Positions 25,322-35,768 of a stretch of DNA of 64,000 bases are shown here, one piece after another (position 1 is the first letter of the stretch; every line of letters starts with the position of its first letter). The stretch comes from JBHJHP01 sp042219825. Its GTDB lineage: Bacteria > Bacteroidota > Bacteroidia > Bacteroidales > UBA5342. The notes under the pieces are model-generated. The model made no database searches. It was given only the letters and a program-made list of their open reading frames with translations, and was not told the origin of the DNA. The position numbers and the translations under genes are program-made. Location: NCBI RefSeq assembly GCF_042219825.1, contig NZ_JBHJHQ010000003.1, positions 496,001 through 560,000 on the forward strand, written 5' to 3'.

Positions 25322-27673
25322 ATGAACCTTTTTAAATCAATCATCCGGAACCTCATCAAATTCAAATATTATTCACTCATCAATTTATTTGGGTTAATCC
25401 TTGGATTCGCTTGCTCAATCACATTGTTCCTTTATGTGGGCTTTGAGTTTTCATTTGATCAGTTTCATGCTGACAAGGACCGGATATTCCGGGTCAGTGA
25501 GATATCAACCAGCCCTAAAGAGAAGGAAGTTTCTCCTTTGGTAAGAGTTCCTGTTGGGCCAGATATGAAAGCAGTGTTCCCTGAAATAGAAGATTTTGCC
25601 CGGTTAAAACTAAGTCGTCAGGGGCGGTTGCTCAAATTTGGAGAAAAGAGTATTTCCATAAGTAAATCACTTTATGCTGATGCCAATTTTTTCCAGTTCT
25701 TTTCATTTAAACTTCAAATGGGAGAACCAGGTTCAGTATTAACTGATCTAAAAAGTATTGTATTGACAGAAAGTGTTTCCCATAGGTTGTTTGGCAACGA
25801 AGATCCGGTTGGAAACACCATCATTTGTAATAATAAATCGTATGTTGTCAGCGGAATTGCTACTGATCCTCCATTGAATTCACATATTCCTTTTGACGTG
25901 GTTTTCCCCATTGCGTCACAAATCAAGGCTCCCGGAACGTTTATATCCTGGAATGGAGGTATGTCTGCCACAACTTTTATTAAATTACACCAGGCGAATC
26001 AATTAGTCGAAGTCAAAAGAAAATTACCCGACTTCCTTTGGGAAAAGGTCAACAAAGCCAATGAAGGTAGTAGCTTCTTTACTGAATTTGAGATGGAACC
26101 AATCGCCCGGATCCACCTTCACTCTAATGTCGATTGGGATCCATTCCCAAATAAATCCTATACCAACGTCATAAGTCTTTTGGGTATTGGACTTCTGGTT
26201 CTACTGATCGCAATCATCAATTACCTTTTCATAAGCAGTGGTACACTGGCACTCCGTTCAAAGGAGTTTGGAGTCAAAAAATATCTGGGAATCGGGAAAT
26301 ATGGAATTTTAAGGCAGTTTCTCGTTGAGTCACTACTCATGTTCTTTTCGGCAGGTATAATTGCAACTTTTATCCTGGTACTTTCACAACAGGGGATTGA
26401 AAAGCTTTTTGGAGATGTTTTTATGGTTTCACAATTACATAAAAGCCTTTGGGAGCTAATCCTTATAGTGTTGTTAATTAGTATTGTATCCGGATTGATT
26501 CTTTATATCGGGTTCAGAAGGGTGTTGAGAGGTCAGCCACAAACGAATTTATATTCGTCGCCATTCAGAAAAAGAAAAATAGCATATGTTTCAGCTTTTC
26601 AGTTTTGTATTTCAATTGGGCTCATTGCATCAATACTTGTTGTCTATAAACAATTGAATTTTGCACTGCGCAAGGATCTGGGCTTTAAGGCTGAAAACAT
26701 CATTAATGTAATGAATGGCGAAATCGGGGAAAAAGGAGAAACATTAATCGCAGAGTTTCAAAAACTACCAGGTGTTATGAATGCCTCTGCCAGTTTCGGG
26801 ATACCGGGACTTGAGGCAACACAAAATGGTTATAAACCCGAAGGGACAGATCAATGGGAGATGTATAACGCCCTGCATGTTGATGACCATTTTTTTGATA
26901 CCTATCATGTCAAACTTCTCGACGGGCGTAATTTTAGAGCAGGCAAGGATTTTGATACGAAATCATTTATAATTAACGAAACATTAGCTAAACAATTGGG
27001 ATGGCAAAATCCTGTGGGTAAAACGATCTTCAGAGGTGAGAATCATGAGGTCGTTGGGGTCGTAAAAGATTTCCATATTTCTTCTATCTATGAAAAAATT
27101 CCTCCGCTCATCATCTCCAAGGAGTTTCAATCCAATTTTTATACCCTGTCGATCGCACTTCGACCGGATAACATTTCACAAACACTGAAGCAACTAGAGA
27201 AGATTTGGGAAAAGGTCATTCCCAATACACCGTTCAACTATTTCTTTTTAGACAAGCGGATAAACAGCATGTACGGCAATGTTCAGCAGACCATAAATAT
27301 ACTGATGCTTTTCACGGGGATTTCAATTCTGATTTCCACTTTAGGATTGTTCGGCATAACGCTTTTGCTGCTTAATAGCCGCACCAAGGAAATCGGTATC
27401 CGTAAAGTCAACGGCGCAAAAATTTCAGAAATACTGGCCATGCTTAACAAAGACTTTGTAAAATGGGTGGTTATTGCCTTTGTCATTGCCACACCCATTG
27501 CATGGTACGTCATGAATAAATGGCTCGAAAATTTTGCATACAAAACCACTTTAAGCTGGTGGATATTTGCCCTGGCCGGATTACTGGCACTGGGTATTGC
27601 TTTACTCACTGTAAGCTGGCAGAGTTGGAAAGCTGCTACGAGGAATCCGGTTGAGGCACTGAGGTATGAATAA
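25322..27673 (+). CDS. MacB/FtsX-type ABC permease 3
   Basis: A 783-residue permease. The first loop is KEFGVKKYLGIGKYG (about 312), where the usual NGA is replaced by LGI; the second is KEIGIRKVNGAKISEI (689). The second periplasmic domain has GRNF and VGVVKDFHISSIY. Its constant end is a good reference form for the array: LNKDFVKWVVIAFVIA, then WLENFAYKTTLSWWIF, then SWKAATRNPVEALRYE. The N-terminal helix (about 17-38) carries two cysteines' worth of variation from its neighbours and no signal cleavage site. It belongs to the unit starting at the sigma-54 promoter before ATPase 1. Confidence 0.92.
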   Translation: MNLFKSIIRNLIKFKYYSLINLFGLILGFACSITLFLYVGFEFSFDQFHADKDRIFRVSEISTSPKEKEVSPLVRVPVGPDMKAVFPEIEDFARLKLSRQGRLLKFGEKSISISKSLYADANFFQFFSFKLQMGEPGSVLTDLKSIVLTESVSHRLFGNEDPVGNTIICNNKSYVVSGIATDPPLNSHIPFDVVFPIASQIKAPGTFISWNGGMSATTFIKLHQANQLVEVKRKLPDFLWEKVNKANEGSSFFTEFEMEPIARIHLHSNVDWDPFPNKSYTNVISLLGIGLLVLLIAIINYLFISSGTLALRSKEFGVKKYLGIGKYGILRQFLVESLLMFFSAGIIATFILVLSQQGIEKLFGDVFMVSQLHKSLWELILIVLLISIVSGLILYIGFRRVLRGQPQTNLYSSPFRKRKIAYVSAFQFCISIGLIASILVVYKQLNFALRKDLGFKAENIINVMNGEIGEKGETLIAEFQKLPGVMNASASFGIPGLEATQNGYKPEGTDQWEMYNALHVDDHFFDTYHVKLLDGRNFRAGKDFDTKSFIINETLAKQLGWQNPVGKTIFRGENHEVVGVVKDFHISSIYEKIPPLIISKEFQSNFYTLSIALRPDNISQTLKQLEKIWEKVIPNTPFNYFFLDKRINSMYGNVQQTINILMLFTGISILISTLGLFGITLLLLNSRTKEIGIRKVNGAKISEILAMLNKDFVKWVVIAFVIATPIAWYVMNKWLENFAYKTTLSWWIFALAGLLALGIALLTVSWQSWKAATRNPVEALRYE

Positions 27674-27705
27674 ACAATAAAAACGTCGTACATTACATTT
27701 TAATC

Positions 27706-30057
27706 ATGAAAAGTATTAAACTGGCATTACGTACCTTACTTCACAATAAAACGCTTGCAGTTATCAATATTGTCGGGTTATCTATTGCATTTACTGTCTC
27801 AGTTTTAATTCTTCTGTTTATTTATCACCACTATTCATTCGATAAAAATGTGCAGTCCAGGGACCGGAGTTACAGAATTATCACAGGGCTCAAAGAGGGT
27901 TCAACCTGGGCTTGTACTTTTGCGACATTCGATAAGGTATTACGCGAAAATCCTACTGTTGAAAGGTCAACTGTATTTTATAAAAACGATGAGGGATTCG
28001 ACGTAACAGTAAATAAAAAGACTTTCAGAATTTCCAACCCGGTTTATGCTGATACCTGCTTCATTTCATATTTTAATATCCCGTTAAAAGAAGGTAATCC
28101 TGCGGATCTGGAACATCCCAATACCACTTTAATTAGTGAGCCAACAGCTGAAACTCTTTTTGGCAAGACAGATCCAATTGGAAAAACAATAGATATTACA
28201 TATCTTAACGGAAGGACAACAGAGAACAGAACAGTTACTATTGTTGGAATTCTGGATAAAAACATCCAGAACTCACATCTGAAATATGATCTGATACACT
28301 CTAAGAAAGGATTTTACGAACAGACCATTTCTCATCTTGAAAGATCAAAGTTATATGGTGCTTACGTCTATTTGACCCTGGCTCCAGGTATTTCTGTTGC
28401 TGAATTTGAAAATCAATTACCTGAAATGGTGGCTCCACAGCTGAAAGATGCTCACGGGCCACCGATTGAGGCATTTTCAATGAAACTTCAACATCTTACC
28501 GACATTCATTTTAACCGTGATCTGATACGGGATATATCCCCTGCCGTAAAAAGATCACAGCTTAACACGCTGTTGATTGTCGGAATATTATTATTCATAA
28601 CTGTCGTCCTTAATTTTCTTATTACCAATATTGCCCGCTCGCAATTCCAGGAAAAGAGAACACAAATATTACATTTTCTGGGTAGCGGCAGATTATCGCA
28701 AATAAAGAACCTGCTGTCGGAAGTTCTCCTACTGGTCACTCCTGCTGTTGTGATCACTTTATCAGTTATTCAACTCTTCAAATCAGAAATCGGTCATCAC
28801 TACTTCAATGGCTGGGTACCTCATACCTTTACAGCGACATTCTGGATATTTTTACTTCTGCTGGCACTTCTGGTCATTTTGGTTTCAATATTTACGACTT
28901 CAGGCAGACCTGTGCGACAACGTAAAAACGGAGCCAATAAAAAGGTAATCCCACTTATTGTATTTCAGTTTATTGTGGTCATTGGAATTGCCGGATTTGG
29001 AATGCTCCTGAACAAACAGATCAATTTCATTCATACAAAAGATCTGGGTTATTCTCCTGAAAATGTCATGATTTTCAGGGCTCCGGTTGGAACGACTACC
29101 AATATTCGTGTATTTAAAGAAAAGGCAAAGTCAGTATCCGGTATTCTGGCTGTTGGAAGTGCCATGCATTATCCGGGTTTTCGGCTGCAGGATACCAATC
29201 TCGGAACATCTGAAGATAATTATTCTGTGAAATTTGCAATGATAAATCCGGATGCACTACCTGTCCTTGGCATCAAAACAATTGATACATTTAATGTAAG
29301 TACCGGTACAAATTTCTTTATTAACAGGACACTGTATAATAAACTGGCAAAAAATTATACCCAAGATGAGATCCAAGCAGGGAGTTTTAAAAAAGACGAA
29401 GAACCTAATGAATCAAAAGTTCCCTTTCATGTTAATGGGGTCATTAACGATATTAACTATGAGTCGCTTTACAACCCGGTTGGTAATTTTGCATTTTTTG
29501 TGAATTCGGATGAAGCGACCAATTACCGGTTTTTACTGGTCAGGTATAATCAGAAGAACACCGCAGCTGTCGCATCGCAACTAAAGAGCATTTCAAAATC
29601 TGTTTACCATACCAGTATTGATCCGGTTTTCCTGGACAAAGAATTAAATGCCGCCTATCAATCAGAAGAACAGCTTCTTTCTGTCACCAAACTCTTTATA
29701 GTACTAACCATCATTATCGCAATTATGGGACTGTTTGCGTTTTCGCTCTATTCCATTCAACAACGCACCAAAGAAATTGGCATCCGAAAGGTTAATGGCG
29801 CCAGGATCACAGAAGTGATGGTCCTGCTCAATACAAAATATATCAAATGGATTTTGGTTGCATTTTGTATTGCCCTTCCAATTCTATGGTATGCCATGCA
29901 TAAATGGCTCGAAAATTTTGCTTATAAAACAGACCTCAGTTGGTGGATTTTTGTCCTGCCCGGGTTGCTCGCAGTAGGGATTGCATTATTAACTGTAAGT
30001 TGGCAAAGCTGGAAGGCAGCGACAAGAAATCCCGTAGATAGTCTGAGATATGAATAA
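27706..30057 (+). CDS. MacB/FtsX-type ABC permease 4
   Basis: A 783-residue permease. The loop of the first bundle is strongly altered (QEKRTQILHFLGSGRLSQ, about 313) and no longer resembles KEIG, whereas the second is KEIGIRKVNGARITEV (689). The second periplasmic domain has GVINDINYESLY and lacks GRNF. The constant end is a variant class: LPGLLAVGIALLTV and NPVDSLRYE, the VDS form also found in permeases 7 and 13. It is followed after 28 bp by two lipoprotein genes rather than another permease. Confidence 0.92.
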   Translation: MKSIKLALRTLLHNKTLAVINIVGLSIAFTVSVLILLFIYHHYSFDKNVQSRDRSYRIITGLKEGSTWACTFATFDKVLRENPTVERSTVFYKNDEGFDVTVNKKTFRISNPVYADTCFISYFNIPLKEGNPADLEHPNTTLISEPTAETLFGKTDPIGKTIDITYLNGRTTENRTVTIVGILDKNIQNSHLKYDLIHSKKGFYEQTISHLERSKLYGAYVYLTLAPGISVAEFENQLPEMVAPQLKDAHGPPIEAFSMKLQHLTDIHFNRDLIRDISPAVKRSQLNTLLIVGILLFITVVLNFLITNIARSQFQEKRTQILHFLGSGRLSQIKNLLSEVLLLVTPAVVITLSVIQLFKSEIGHHYFNGWVPHTFTATFWIFLLLLALLVILVSIFTTSGRPVRQRKNGANKKVIPLIVFQFIVVIGIAGFGMLLNKQINFIHTKDLGYSPENVMIFRAPVGTTTNIRVFKEKAKSVSGILAVGSAMHYPGFRLQDTNLGTSEDNYSVKFAMINPDALPVLGIKTIDTFNVSTGTNFFINRTLYNKLAKNYTQDEIQAGSFKKDEEPNESKVPFHVNGVINDINYESLYNPVGNFAFFVNSDEATNYRFLLVRYNQKNTAAVASQLKSISKSVYHTSIDPVFLDKELNAAYQSEEQLLSVTKLFIVLTIIIAIMGLFAFSLYSIQQRTKEIGIRKVNGARITEVMVLLNTKYIKWILVAFCIALPILWYAMHKWLENFAYKTDLSWWIFVLPGLLAVGIALLTVSWQSWKAATRNPVDSLRYE

Positions 30058-30085
30058 AAAAGCAGCAAAATAAAATACCCTGATT

Positions 30086-31657
30086 ATGAAAAGATATTGG
30101 TATACCGTTATGCAGAATTTATCAAGCCTTTTGCTGATTATAATGGTTCTGAGTATAACGGTCTCCTGTAACCGGAATAAACTTAAAGTAAACGAAAAGG
30201 CGCTGGCACAAACCATCCGTACCGAAGAGGAACAAAAGGTATACGAAGCAGAGCAACGAAAACAGCAGGAGAAAGAATTAGCCGATTCCCTGGCAAAACT
30301 GCCAAAAGGATTTCAGTTTAAGGAAGAAAGAGATGTTGACCCCAATTATCCTCCTCTTGTAATAGATATCGCCAACAGTCTAGACAGCATTAAAGAATTC
30401 AGCCTTTCCGATGTAGCATCTTCCATTGAATATATCCGGATGGAACCGGTTCCCGATTCCACATTACTTACCAATATGAAATACAAATATTACATGATGG
30501 ACAAATACATTGTTGCCACCAATTTGTATGGCATATTTCTTTTCTCTAAAGATGGCCGCTTTATCCGAACCATCGTAAAAAATCAAATGAGTGGCCTTTC
30601 CTACGATGAAAAGCAGGACCGTGTTCACACTCTATGGAGTAATTACATGAAGATAGGCGGAGGAACTGATTTGTGGGCCCGGGGAGATGATCTGTTTTAT
30701 CACTATCTCAATACTACTACGGGGCAAAGCTATATCATGGAATACAACTGTTCCGATGATAAACCATTAAAAGATTTGGAATACGATATTGAGGAGCCTG
30801 ATAAAATTAGGGGAGCCGGAAAAGTCTCGGTAGATTTTAACTTCGGCAGAACACCACAACCTCCTCGGTTTGCCAGCCATGGAGCAATGAGCCGGACAGC
30901 ATATTCTTTATATAGCAGTTCGGGACTTTTTACAACTGACCGCAATGTTTACGTACACCGCTCCGGTGGAATGGCTATGTTAGTAGTAAGAAACAGCAAA
31001 ACAGGAGATCTGATTACGTCTTTTACCAAAAATGAACGCGTTGAAAACTATACAAAAACGGTAGGCAGAGGAACCGATGGAGGAACCTGGTACGAAAAAA
31101 ACGGAAATCTGTTTTATCGCACGAATTTCAACGATACGGTTTTTCAATTGATTCCTCCCAATCGTTTGCTGCCGGTTTATGTTTTAAATCTTGAGGATTA
31201 TAAACTCACGATGCTACAAGGTAAAGATCCCGGCTTTAATCTGAAAGGGAAGATTATTCCTTATGATTTTGCCGATGCCAAAGACTATTTGTTCTTAACC
31301 TTTTCAAAAGACAGCTACGATTGCCCCAACGCACGCAGAAGTAAAGGCTTGAAGCTCTATCATGCCATATATAATAAAAAAATGAAGAAGCTATTTATTG
31401 TTAAAGGTGACCCTACAGACTATGATGCACCCATCCTTTACAACGATATTGATGGAGGTCTCCCGGTTTGGCCGGATAATATTATGGTTGGCCGGAATGG
31501 AGAATTTATGGTCTCGTTAAATGGTTCTGAAATAAATGCCCATGTAAAATCCCCTTTGTTTTTACAATCCAAAGCCACAGAAAGTAAAAAAGAAAGGTTA
31601 CGACAACTTTCCGAAAAAGTCGGTGATGAGGATCAAATTCTAATGCTCGTGAAATAA
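30086..31657 (+). CDS. Beta-propeller-type lipoprotein 1
   Basis: A 523-residue exported protein with a lipoprotein signal (LLLIIMVLSITVS, then lipid-bearing Cys28 in SCNRNKLK). A charged helix (EEEQKVYEAEQRKQQEKELADSL in part) links the anchor to a strand-rich body. Blocks such as SDVASSIEYIRMEPVPDS and GIFLFSKDGRFIRTIVK resemble the Bacteroidota six-bladed beta-propeller (NHL-like) lipoproteins. It is a paralogue of the next gene: both share NRNKLK, LADSLAKLPKGF, YNDIDGG/LNDIDGG and a C-terminal IMLV. Embedded between permeases 4 and 5, it could be an extracytoplasmic partner of them. Confidence 0.8.
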   Translation: MKRYWYTVMQNLSSLLLIIMVLSITVSCNRNKLKVNEKALAQTIRTEEEQKVYEAEQRKQQEKELADSLAKLPKGFQFKEERDVDPNYPPLVIDIANSLDSIKEFSLSDVASSIEYIRMEPVPDSTLLTNMKYKYYMMDKYIVATNLYGIFLFSKDGRFIRTIVKNQMSGLSYDEKQDRVHTLWSNYMKIGGGTDLWARGDDLFYHYLNTTTGQSYIMEYNCSDDKPLKDLEYDIEEPDKIRGAGKVSVDFNFGRTPQPPRFASHGAMSRTAYSLYSSSGLFTTDRNVYVHRSGGMAMLVVRNSKTGDLITSFTKNERVENYTKTVGRGTDGGTWYEKNGNLFYRTNFNDTVFQLIPPNRLLPVYVLNLEDYKLTMLQGKDPGFNLKGKIIPYDFADAKDYLFLTFSKDSYDCPNARRSKGLKLYHAIYNKKMKKLFIVKGDPTDYDAPILYNDIDGGLPVWPDNIMVGRNGEFMVSLNGSEINAHVKSPLFLQSKATESKKERLRQLSEKVGDEDQILMLVK

Positions 31658-31664
31658 ACCTGAT

Positions 31665-33209
31665 ATGATGAAAATACAAAATCTTATATTTTTGATTGTT
31701 GTCTTTATATTAACATCAGGTTGCAATCGCAACAAACTTAAAACTGATGAAAAATCACTGGTTCAAACTATCCGTACCAAAGAAGAACAACTGGCTTACG
31801 AGCAGCAAGTTAGAGAAGAACATGAAAAACTATTGGCAGATTCTTTAGCTAAACTTCCCAAAGGATTTCGGTTTAAAGAAGATCGAGGTGTTGATCCTGA
31901 TCATCCACCCGTTGTTATTGATTTTACCCAAAAGATTCCGGTTAAAAAATTTAATTTAAGTGAAATAGCCACAGAAGTAAAATACATTCGACTTAGCATC
32001 CCTGACGATTCTTTGTACTTTTCACCGCACATGGGAGGAAATGTTGGTTTCACCAACGACGATATTATTCTTTATAACAATTTTGGGGTGCATCGATTTT
32101 CAAAAACCGGAGCATACATCGAACCTATTGCCAATAGTAATATAAGATCACGCGAATTAAGCGGTCAAAAACTTTTCGGATATTTCAACAAAGAAAGCTA
32201 TCGTGGCATATGGGGAAACCATGTGTCTGTTGCAGGGAACAGGGTGTTGTACAAATTTACTGATTATCCGAATGAAAAAGTCACCCTTTTTAGTTATGAG
32301 TTAAGCACAGCAAGCCCAACACTTCAATTTCCCAAAGTTGAAGAGAGAACTGATGACGGTTCATTCACTAAAGGCGAAACCATTGCTTCGGGCAAAGAAG
32401 GTTATCGAAGTGGTACTCCAGGATTATCTTCCACTCAGATTTTGGGAATTTCATCTAGTTTTTATGCAGGCGTGACGTCCCATCTTAAAGCATCAGAGAA
32501 CGGATGTATGCTGGCAACCTTTAATTTGCAGGGAGATACCTTGTGCAAATTTACTCAGTTCAACAAGCTGAAACGACCGATAACGAGTACCCTAATTCGA
32601 TCGGTTCCGTCAATCATAAACTGGAAATATAACGGAATGTTTTCGTTCAGGAAGAGTTTTAGTGACACCATTTTCCGGCTTATTCCGCCTAATCGCCTAA
32701 TACCGGTTTATGTATTTAATTTGGGCTCGTATAAAATTACCGATGAAGACTGGTATCAAACCAATCTTGGATTAAAGAATAAAATTATGATTCGGTCGAT
32801 TCTGGAGACTGAAAAATATGTATTTATAAGTTATACATATTATAATCAGAGTGGTGAGCACGAAAACTATAAGGCTGTTTACAATAAACTAACGGCTGAT
32901 ATCTGCCGTTTACCAATTTCTGATAAAGTAACAGTAGCACCTAAACCACAAAGCTCTTTTGCTCCACCTCCCAAGTTTTACCGACCAACTAAAACGTTTT
33001 TAAACGATATTGATGGCGGATGGCCTTTTTGGCCCTCTTTTACAACTCCGCAGGGTGACATGGGAATGCTTGTATATCCTGAGTATTTTAAAAGTTATCT
33101 GGAAAAAACAGAAATAGATGAAACAAATGAAAAAGTTGTAAAACTAAAACAGTTTGTAAAAACTTTAGGGTCAGATACGAATGAACGAATAATAATGCTT
33201 GTGAGGTGA
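31665..33209 (+). CDS. Beta-propeller-type lipoprotein 2
   Basis: A 514-residue paralogue of the preceding gene, 7 bp downstream. The signal ends at lipid-bearing Cys20 (LTSGCNRNKLK). The linker helix and the LADSLAKLPKGFRFKED block are conserved; the propeller body is more divergent. IPPNRLIPVYVFNLG matches a block in lipoprotein 1. A proline-rich insert (QSSFAPPPKFYRP) near residue 430 is absent from its sister. Retention of two diverged copies in one operon suggests that they serve different permeases or ligands, which is inference. Confidence 0.8.
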   Translation: MMKIQNLIFLIVVFILTSGCNRNKLKTDEKSLVQTIRTKEEQLAYEQQVREEHEKLLADSLAKLPKGFRFKEDRGVDPDHPPVVIDFTQKIPVKKFNLSEIATEVKYIRLSIPDDSLYFSPHMGGNVGFTNDDIILYNNFGVHRFSKTGAYIEPIANSNIRSRELSGQKLFGYFNKESYRGIWGNHVSVAGNRVLYKFTDYPNEKVTLFSYELSTASPTLQFPKVEERTDDGSFTKGETIASGKEGYRSGTPGLSSTQILGISSSFYAGVTSHLKASENGCMLATFNLQGDTLCKFTQFNKLKRPITSTLIRSVPSIINWKYNGMFSFRKSFSDTIFRLIPPNRLIPVYVFNLGSYKITDEDWYQTNLGLKNKIMIRSILETEKYVFISYTYYNQSGEHENYKAVYNKLTADICRLPISDKVTVAPKPQSSFAPPPKFYRPTKTFLNDIDGGWPFWPSFTTPQGDMGMLVYPEYFKSYLEKTEIDETNEKVVKLKQFVKTLGSDTNERIIMLVR

Positions 33210-33236
33210 AAAATTTTAAAAGTAAGTACTAATCCT

Positions 33237-35636
33237 ATGAAACAACTAAAAATAGCATTCCGCAATTTTAAAAAGAAACCAGCCTTTACCATCATTACGT
33301 TTAGTGGTTTTATGTTAGGAATTATGGCCAGTCTGCTTATTTATCTCTGGGTTCATAACGAACTGAACTACGATAAATTTCATGAAGATTACAGCCGCAT
33401 CTACCGGGTATTGACCCTGACCAAAAAGGCTGACAAAATTGTAAAAACTCCGGGAAGCTATCGTCCTTTGGCTCAAACCTTAAAAAACGACTTTCCTCAA
33501 ATAGAATATGCTACCTATATCTCTTACAGTTCCGAAACATCACCCTTGCAATTAGAAGGAAGCGATCATAAAATTGAAGCAGAAATGAGCTGGTCGGTTG
33601 GCGATTTCTTTAAAATATTTACCGGTTTCAGTTTTATAGAAGGAAATGCCGAAACTGCCTTCTCCGATCCTTCGAATATTGTTATTTCCGAAACCCTGGC
33701 CCACAGATTATTTGGTAATGAAATTGCTATTGGAAGTACTGTGATTTCAGATAAATACAGTTGGACAGATGTCTATAAAATTGGTGGCGTTGTCCGTATT
33801 CCACATAACAGCACCATCAATTTTGACTACATGGCATCAGAAAATAATTCTCGTTTTGCTCATCTCGGTAACGATTGGCGTGACAAGGGATATAACCGTA
33901 CATATATAAAACTGGCTAAAAATGCGATTATCGACGAGCCTTTTTTATCGCGAATATCAAACCAGGTGAGCAGGTATTCACGGCTAACAGATAAACTCAT
34001 GTTCCAACCGCTGGCCGATATCCACCTGTATTCTGATTATGACAGGAATAGATTAGACCAAAATATGAGCAGCATTAAATATGTATGGCTATTTTCAGGA
34101 CTGGCATTATTAATACTGTTTATGGCCATATTTAATTTTTCCGTGCTGTCTGTTGCAAGAGCTTCTGAACGTACCACTGAAATCGGCATTAAAAAAGTAA
34201 ATGGAGCCGGAAAAGCTCATTTTATACAACAGTTCATAGGCGAATCAGTATTACAGACCTTTGCGGCTGCAGTTTTGGGGTTTATATTACTTTGGTTATT
34301 GCTCCCTGCGTTTAACCAGTTTACAGGGAAAAACATTCACCTTATTTTTTCCTACCAACTGGTTTTTAACTTATTACTGCTCATTCTGGGAACGGGCATT
34401 CTTGCAGGTCTCTATCCTTCATTTGTCCTCTCTTCTTTAAACCCAAACCGTATTTTACAAAAAGGGAGTGTAACAGGATCACCTAACCGGACCCTGAAAA
34501 TACTGGTAACCACTCAGTTTGTTCTTGCTATTGCTTTTGTCTCTTCCACTACTGTTTTCATCAAGCAAATTAATTTCATTCAGCAGCGGGATACAGGGAT
34601 AAATCACGATAACATTGTTGTGGTTCCAACAGGATTGTGGTACGGTAATGGAGCATTTAAAGATGACTTGATGAGGAACCCAAATATTCTTGGTGTGAGT
34701 GCAAGTGTATATGCACCAATTGATTTCAAGTGGCTGTCTTCCTTTCCGTTGAACCAGATGGGCAGAACCGACAGTCTTCATGCTTCCCTGTTCTGGGTGG
34801 ATGAAGATTTTGCCAAAACTTACAACCTTCAGATCGTAAAAGGACATTTTCTGGATATGGACTTTAGTGCATACTGGAAAGAATGGCAAAAATCCAATTC
34901 AAACAAGAATAATAGTGATGCACCAACTGTATCTTTTCCTGTTGTTATTAACGAGAAGGCTGAAGAAGCTTTAGGTATTGATGATCCTATCGGGCAACGC
35001 CTTGGTAATTACGTCATTGTAGGAGTAGTGAAAGATTTCAACTTCCGAACAGCTTATCATTCCATCGAGCCCATCATCCTCACTAATGATCCTCAAAATA
35101 TTATGACGATGAACATTAAAATATCGCCGTATAATAAAGTTGAAACCTTAAAATATATTCGGGACACTTACCGAAAATATAAAGGAAACCGGGAGTTCAG
35201 CTATCAGTTTTTCGATGATATGCTTACCAAAGAATATCAACAGGAAATTTTCATGAAAAATATAAGCATGTTGTTTACGATTCTCGCTATCATCATCTCA
35301 GCACTTGGAATTTTGGGCATTTCGATGTTTTCTATAGAACGCAGAACCAAAGAAATCGGTATCCGTAAGGTTAATGGTGCCACAATATCGGAAGTACTTG
35401 TCTTGCTGAATACGGGTTTTATAAAATGGATAGCCGTAGCCTTTCTGTTCGCCACTCCAATCGCCTGGTATGCTATGCATAAATGGCTTGTAAACTTTGC
35501 TTATCAAACACCTGTAAGCTGGTGGATTTTTGCACTGGCCGGTTTACTGGCCCTGGGGATTGCATTACTAACGGTATCATTTCAATCATGGAAGGCAGCA
35601 ACGAAAAATCCGGTTGAAGCACTTCGATATGAGTAA
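33237..35636 (+). CDS. MacB/FtsX-type ABC permease 5
   Basis: A 799-residue permease. Both cytoplasmic loops are well kept: TEIGIKKVNGAGKAH (about 313) and KEIGIRKVNGATISEV (705). The second periplasmic domain is longer than in its neighbours and has a Lys/Asn/Ser-rich insert (KEWQKSNSNKNNSDA) before VGVVKDFNFRTAY. The constant end has VNFAYQTPVSWWIF in place of ENFAYKT. After the stop is TGAGAAATGTGAAGAT, a short flank that recurs after permease 14 and after the tail scar behind permease 13. A 132-bp gap without promoter or hairpin separates it from permease 6. Confidence 0.92.
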   Translation: MKQLKIAFRNFKKKPAFTIITFSGFMLGIMASLLIYLWVHNELNYDKFHEDYSRIYRVLTLTKKADKIVKTPGSYRPLAQTLKNDFPQIEYATYISYSSETSPLQLEGSDHKIEAEMSWSVGDFFKIFTGFSFIEGNAETAFSDPSNIVISETLAHRLFGNEIAIGSTVISDKYSWTDVYKIGGVVRIPHNSTINFDYMASENNSRFAHLGNDWRDKGYNRTYIKLAKNAIIDEPFLSRISNQVSRYSRLTDKLMFQPLADIHLYSDYDRNRLDQNMSSIKYVWLFSGLALLILFMAIFNFSVLSVARASERTTEIGIKKVNGAGKAHFIQQFIGESVLQTFAAAVLGFILLWLLLPAFNQFTGKNIHLIFSYQLVFNLLLLILGTGILAGLYPSFVLSSLNPNRILQKGSVTGSPNRTLKILVTTQFVLAIAFVSSTTVFIKQINFIQQRDTGINHDNIVVVPTGLWYGNGAFKDDLMRNPNILGVSASVYAPIDFKWLSSFPLNQMGRTDSLHASLFWVDEDFAKTYNLQIVKGHFLDMDFSAYWKEWQKSNSNKNNSDAPTVSFPVVINEKAEEALGIDDPIGQRLGNYVIVGVVKDFNFRTAYHSIEPIILTNDPQNIMTMNIKISPYNKVETLKYIRDTYRKYKGNREFSYQFFDDMLTKEYQQEIFMKNISMLFTILAIIISALGILGISMFSIERRTKEIGIRKVNGATISEVLVLLNTGFIKWIAVAFLFATPIAWYAMHKWLVNFAYQTPVSWWIFALAGLLALGIALLTVSFQSWKAATKNPVEALRYE

Positions 35637-35768
35637 TGAGAAATGTGAAGATAGATGAAGTTTAAACATCAGGGATTTAGGGTTACATAACACGGAACAA
35701 GACAATAATCCGGGCCGCACTTCAAGTGAGACTCCGAATAAAATAAAGTCAAATATATTATTACAGAT

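Noticed and set aside
35637..35768. A promoter of the array type before permease 6
   Set aside because: The 132-bp gap has neither paired 17-bp sites nor a GG-N10-GC element, so permease 6 is taken as part of the first unit.
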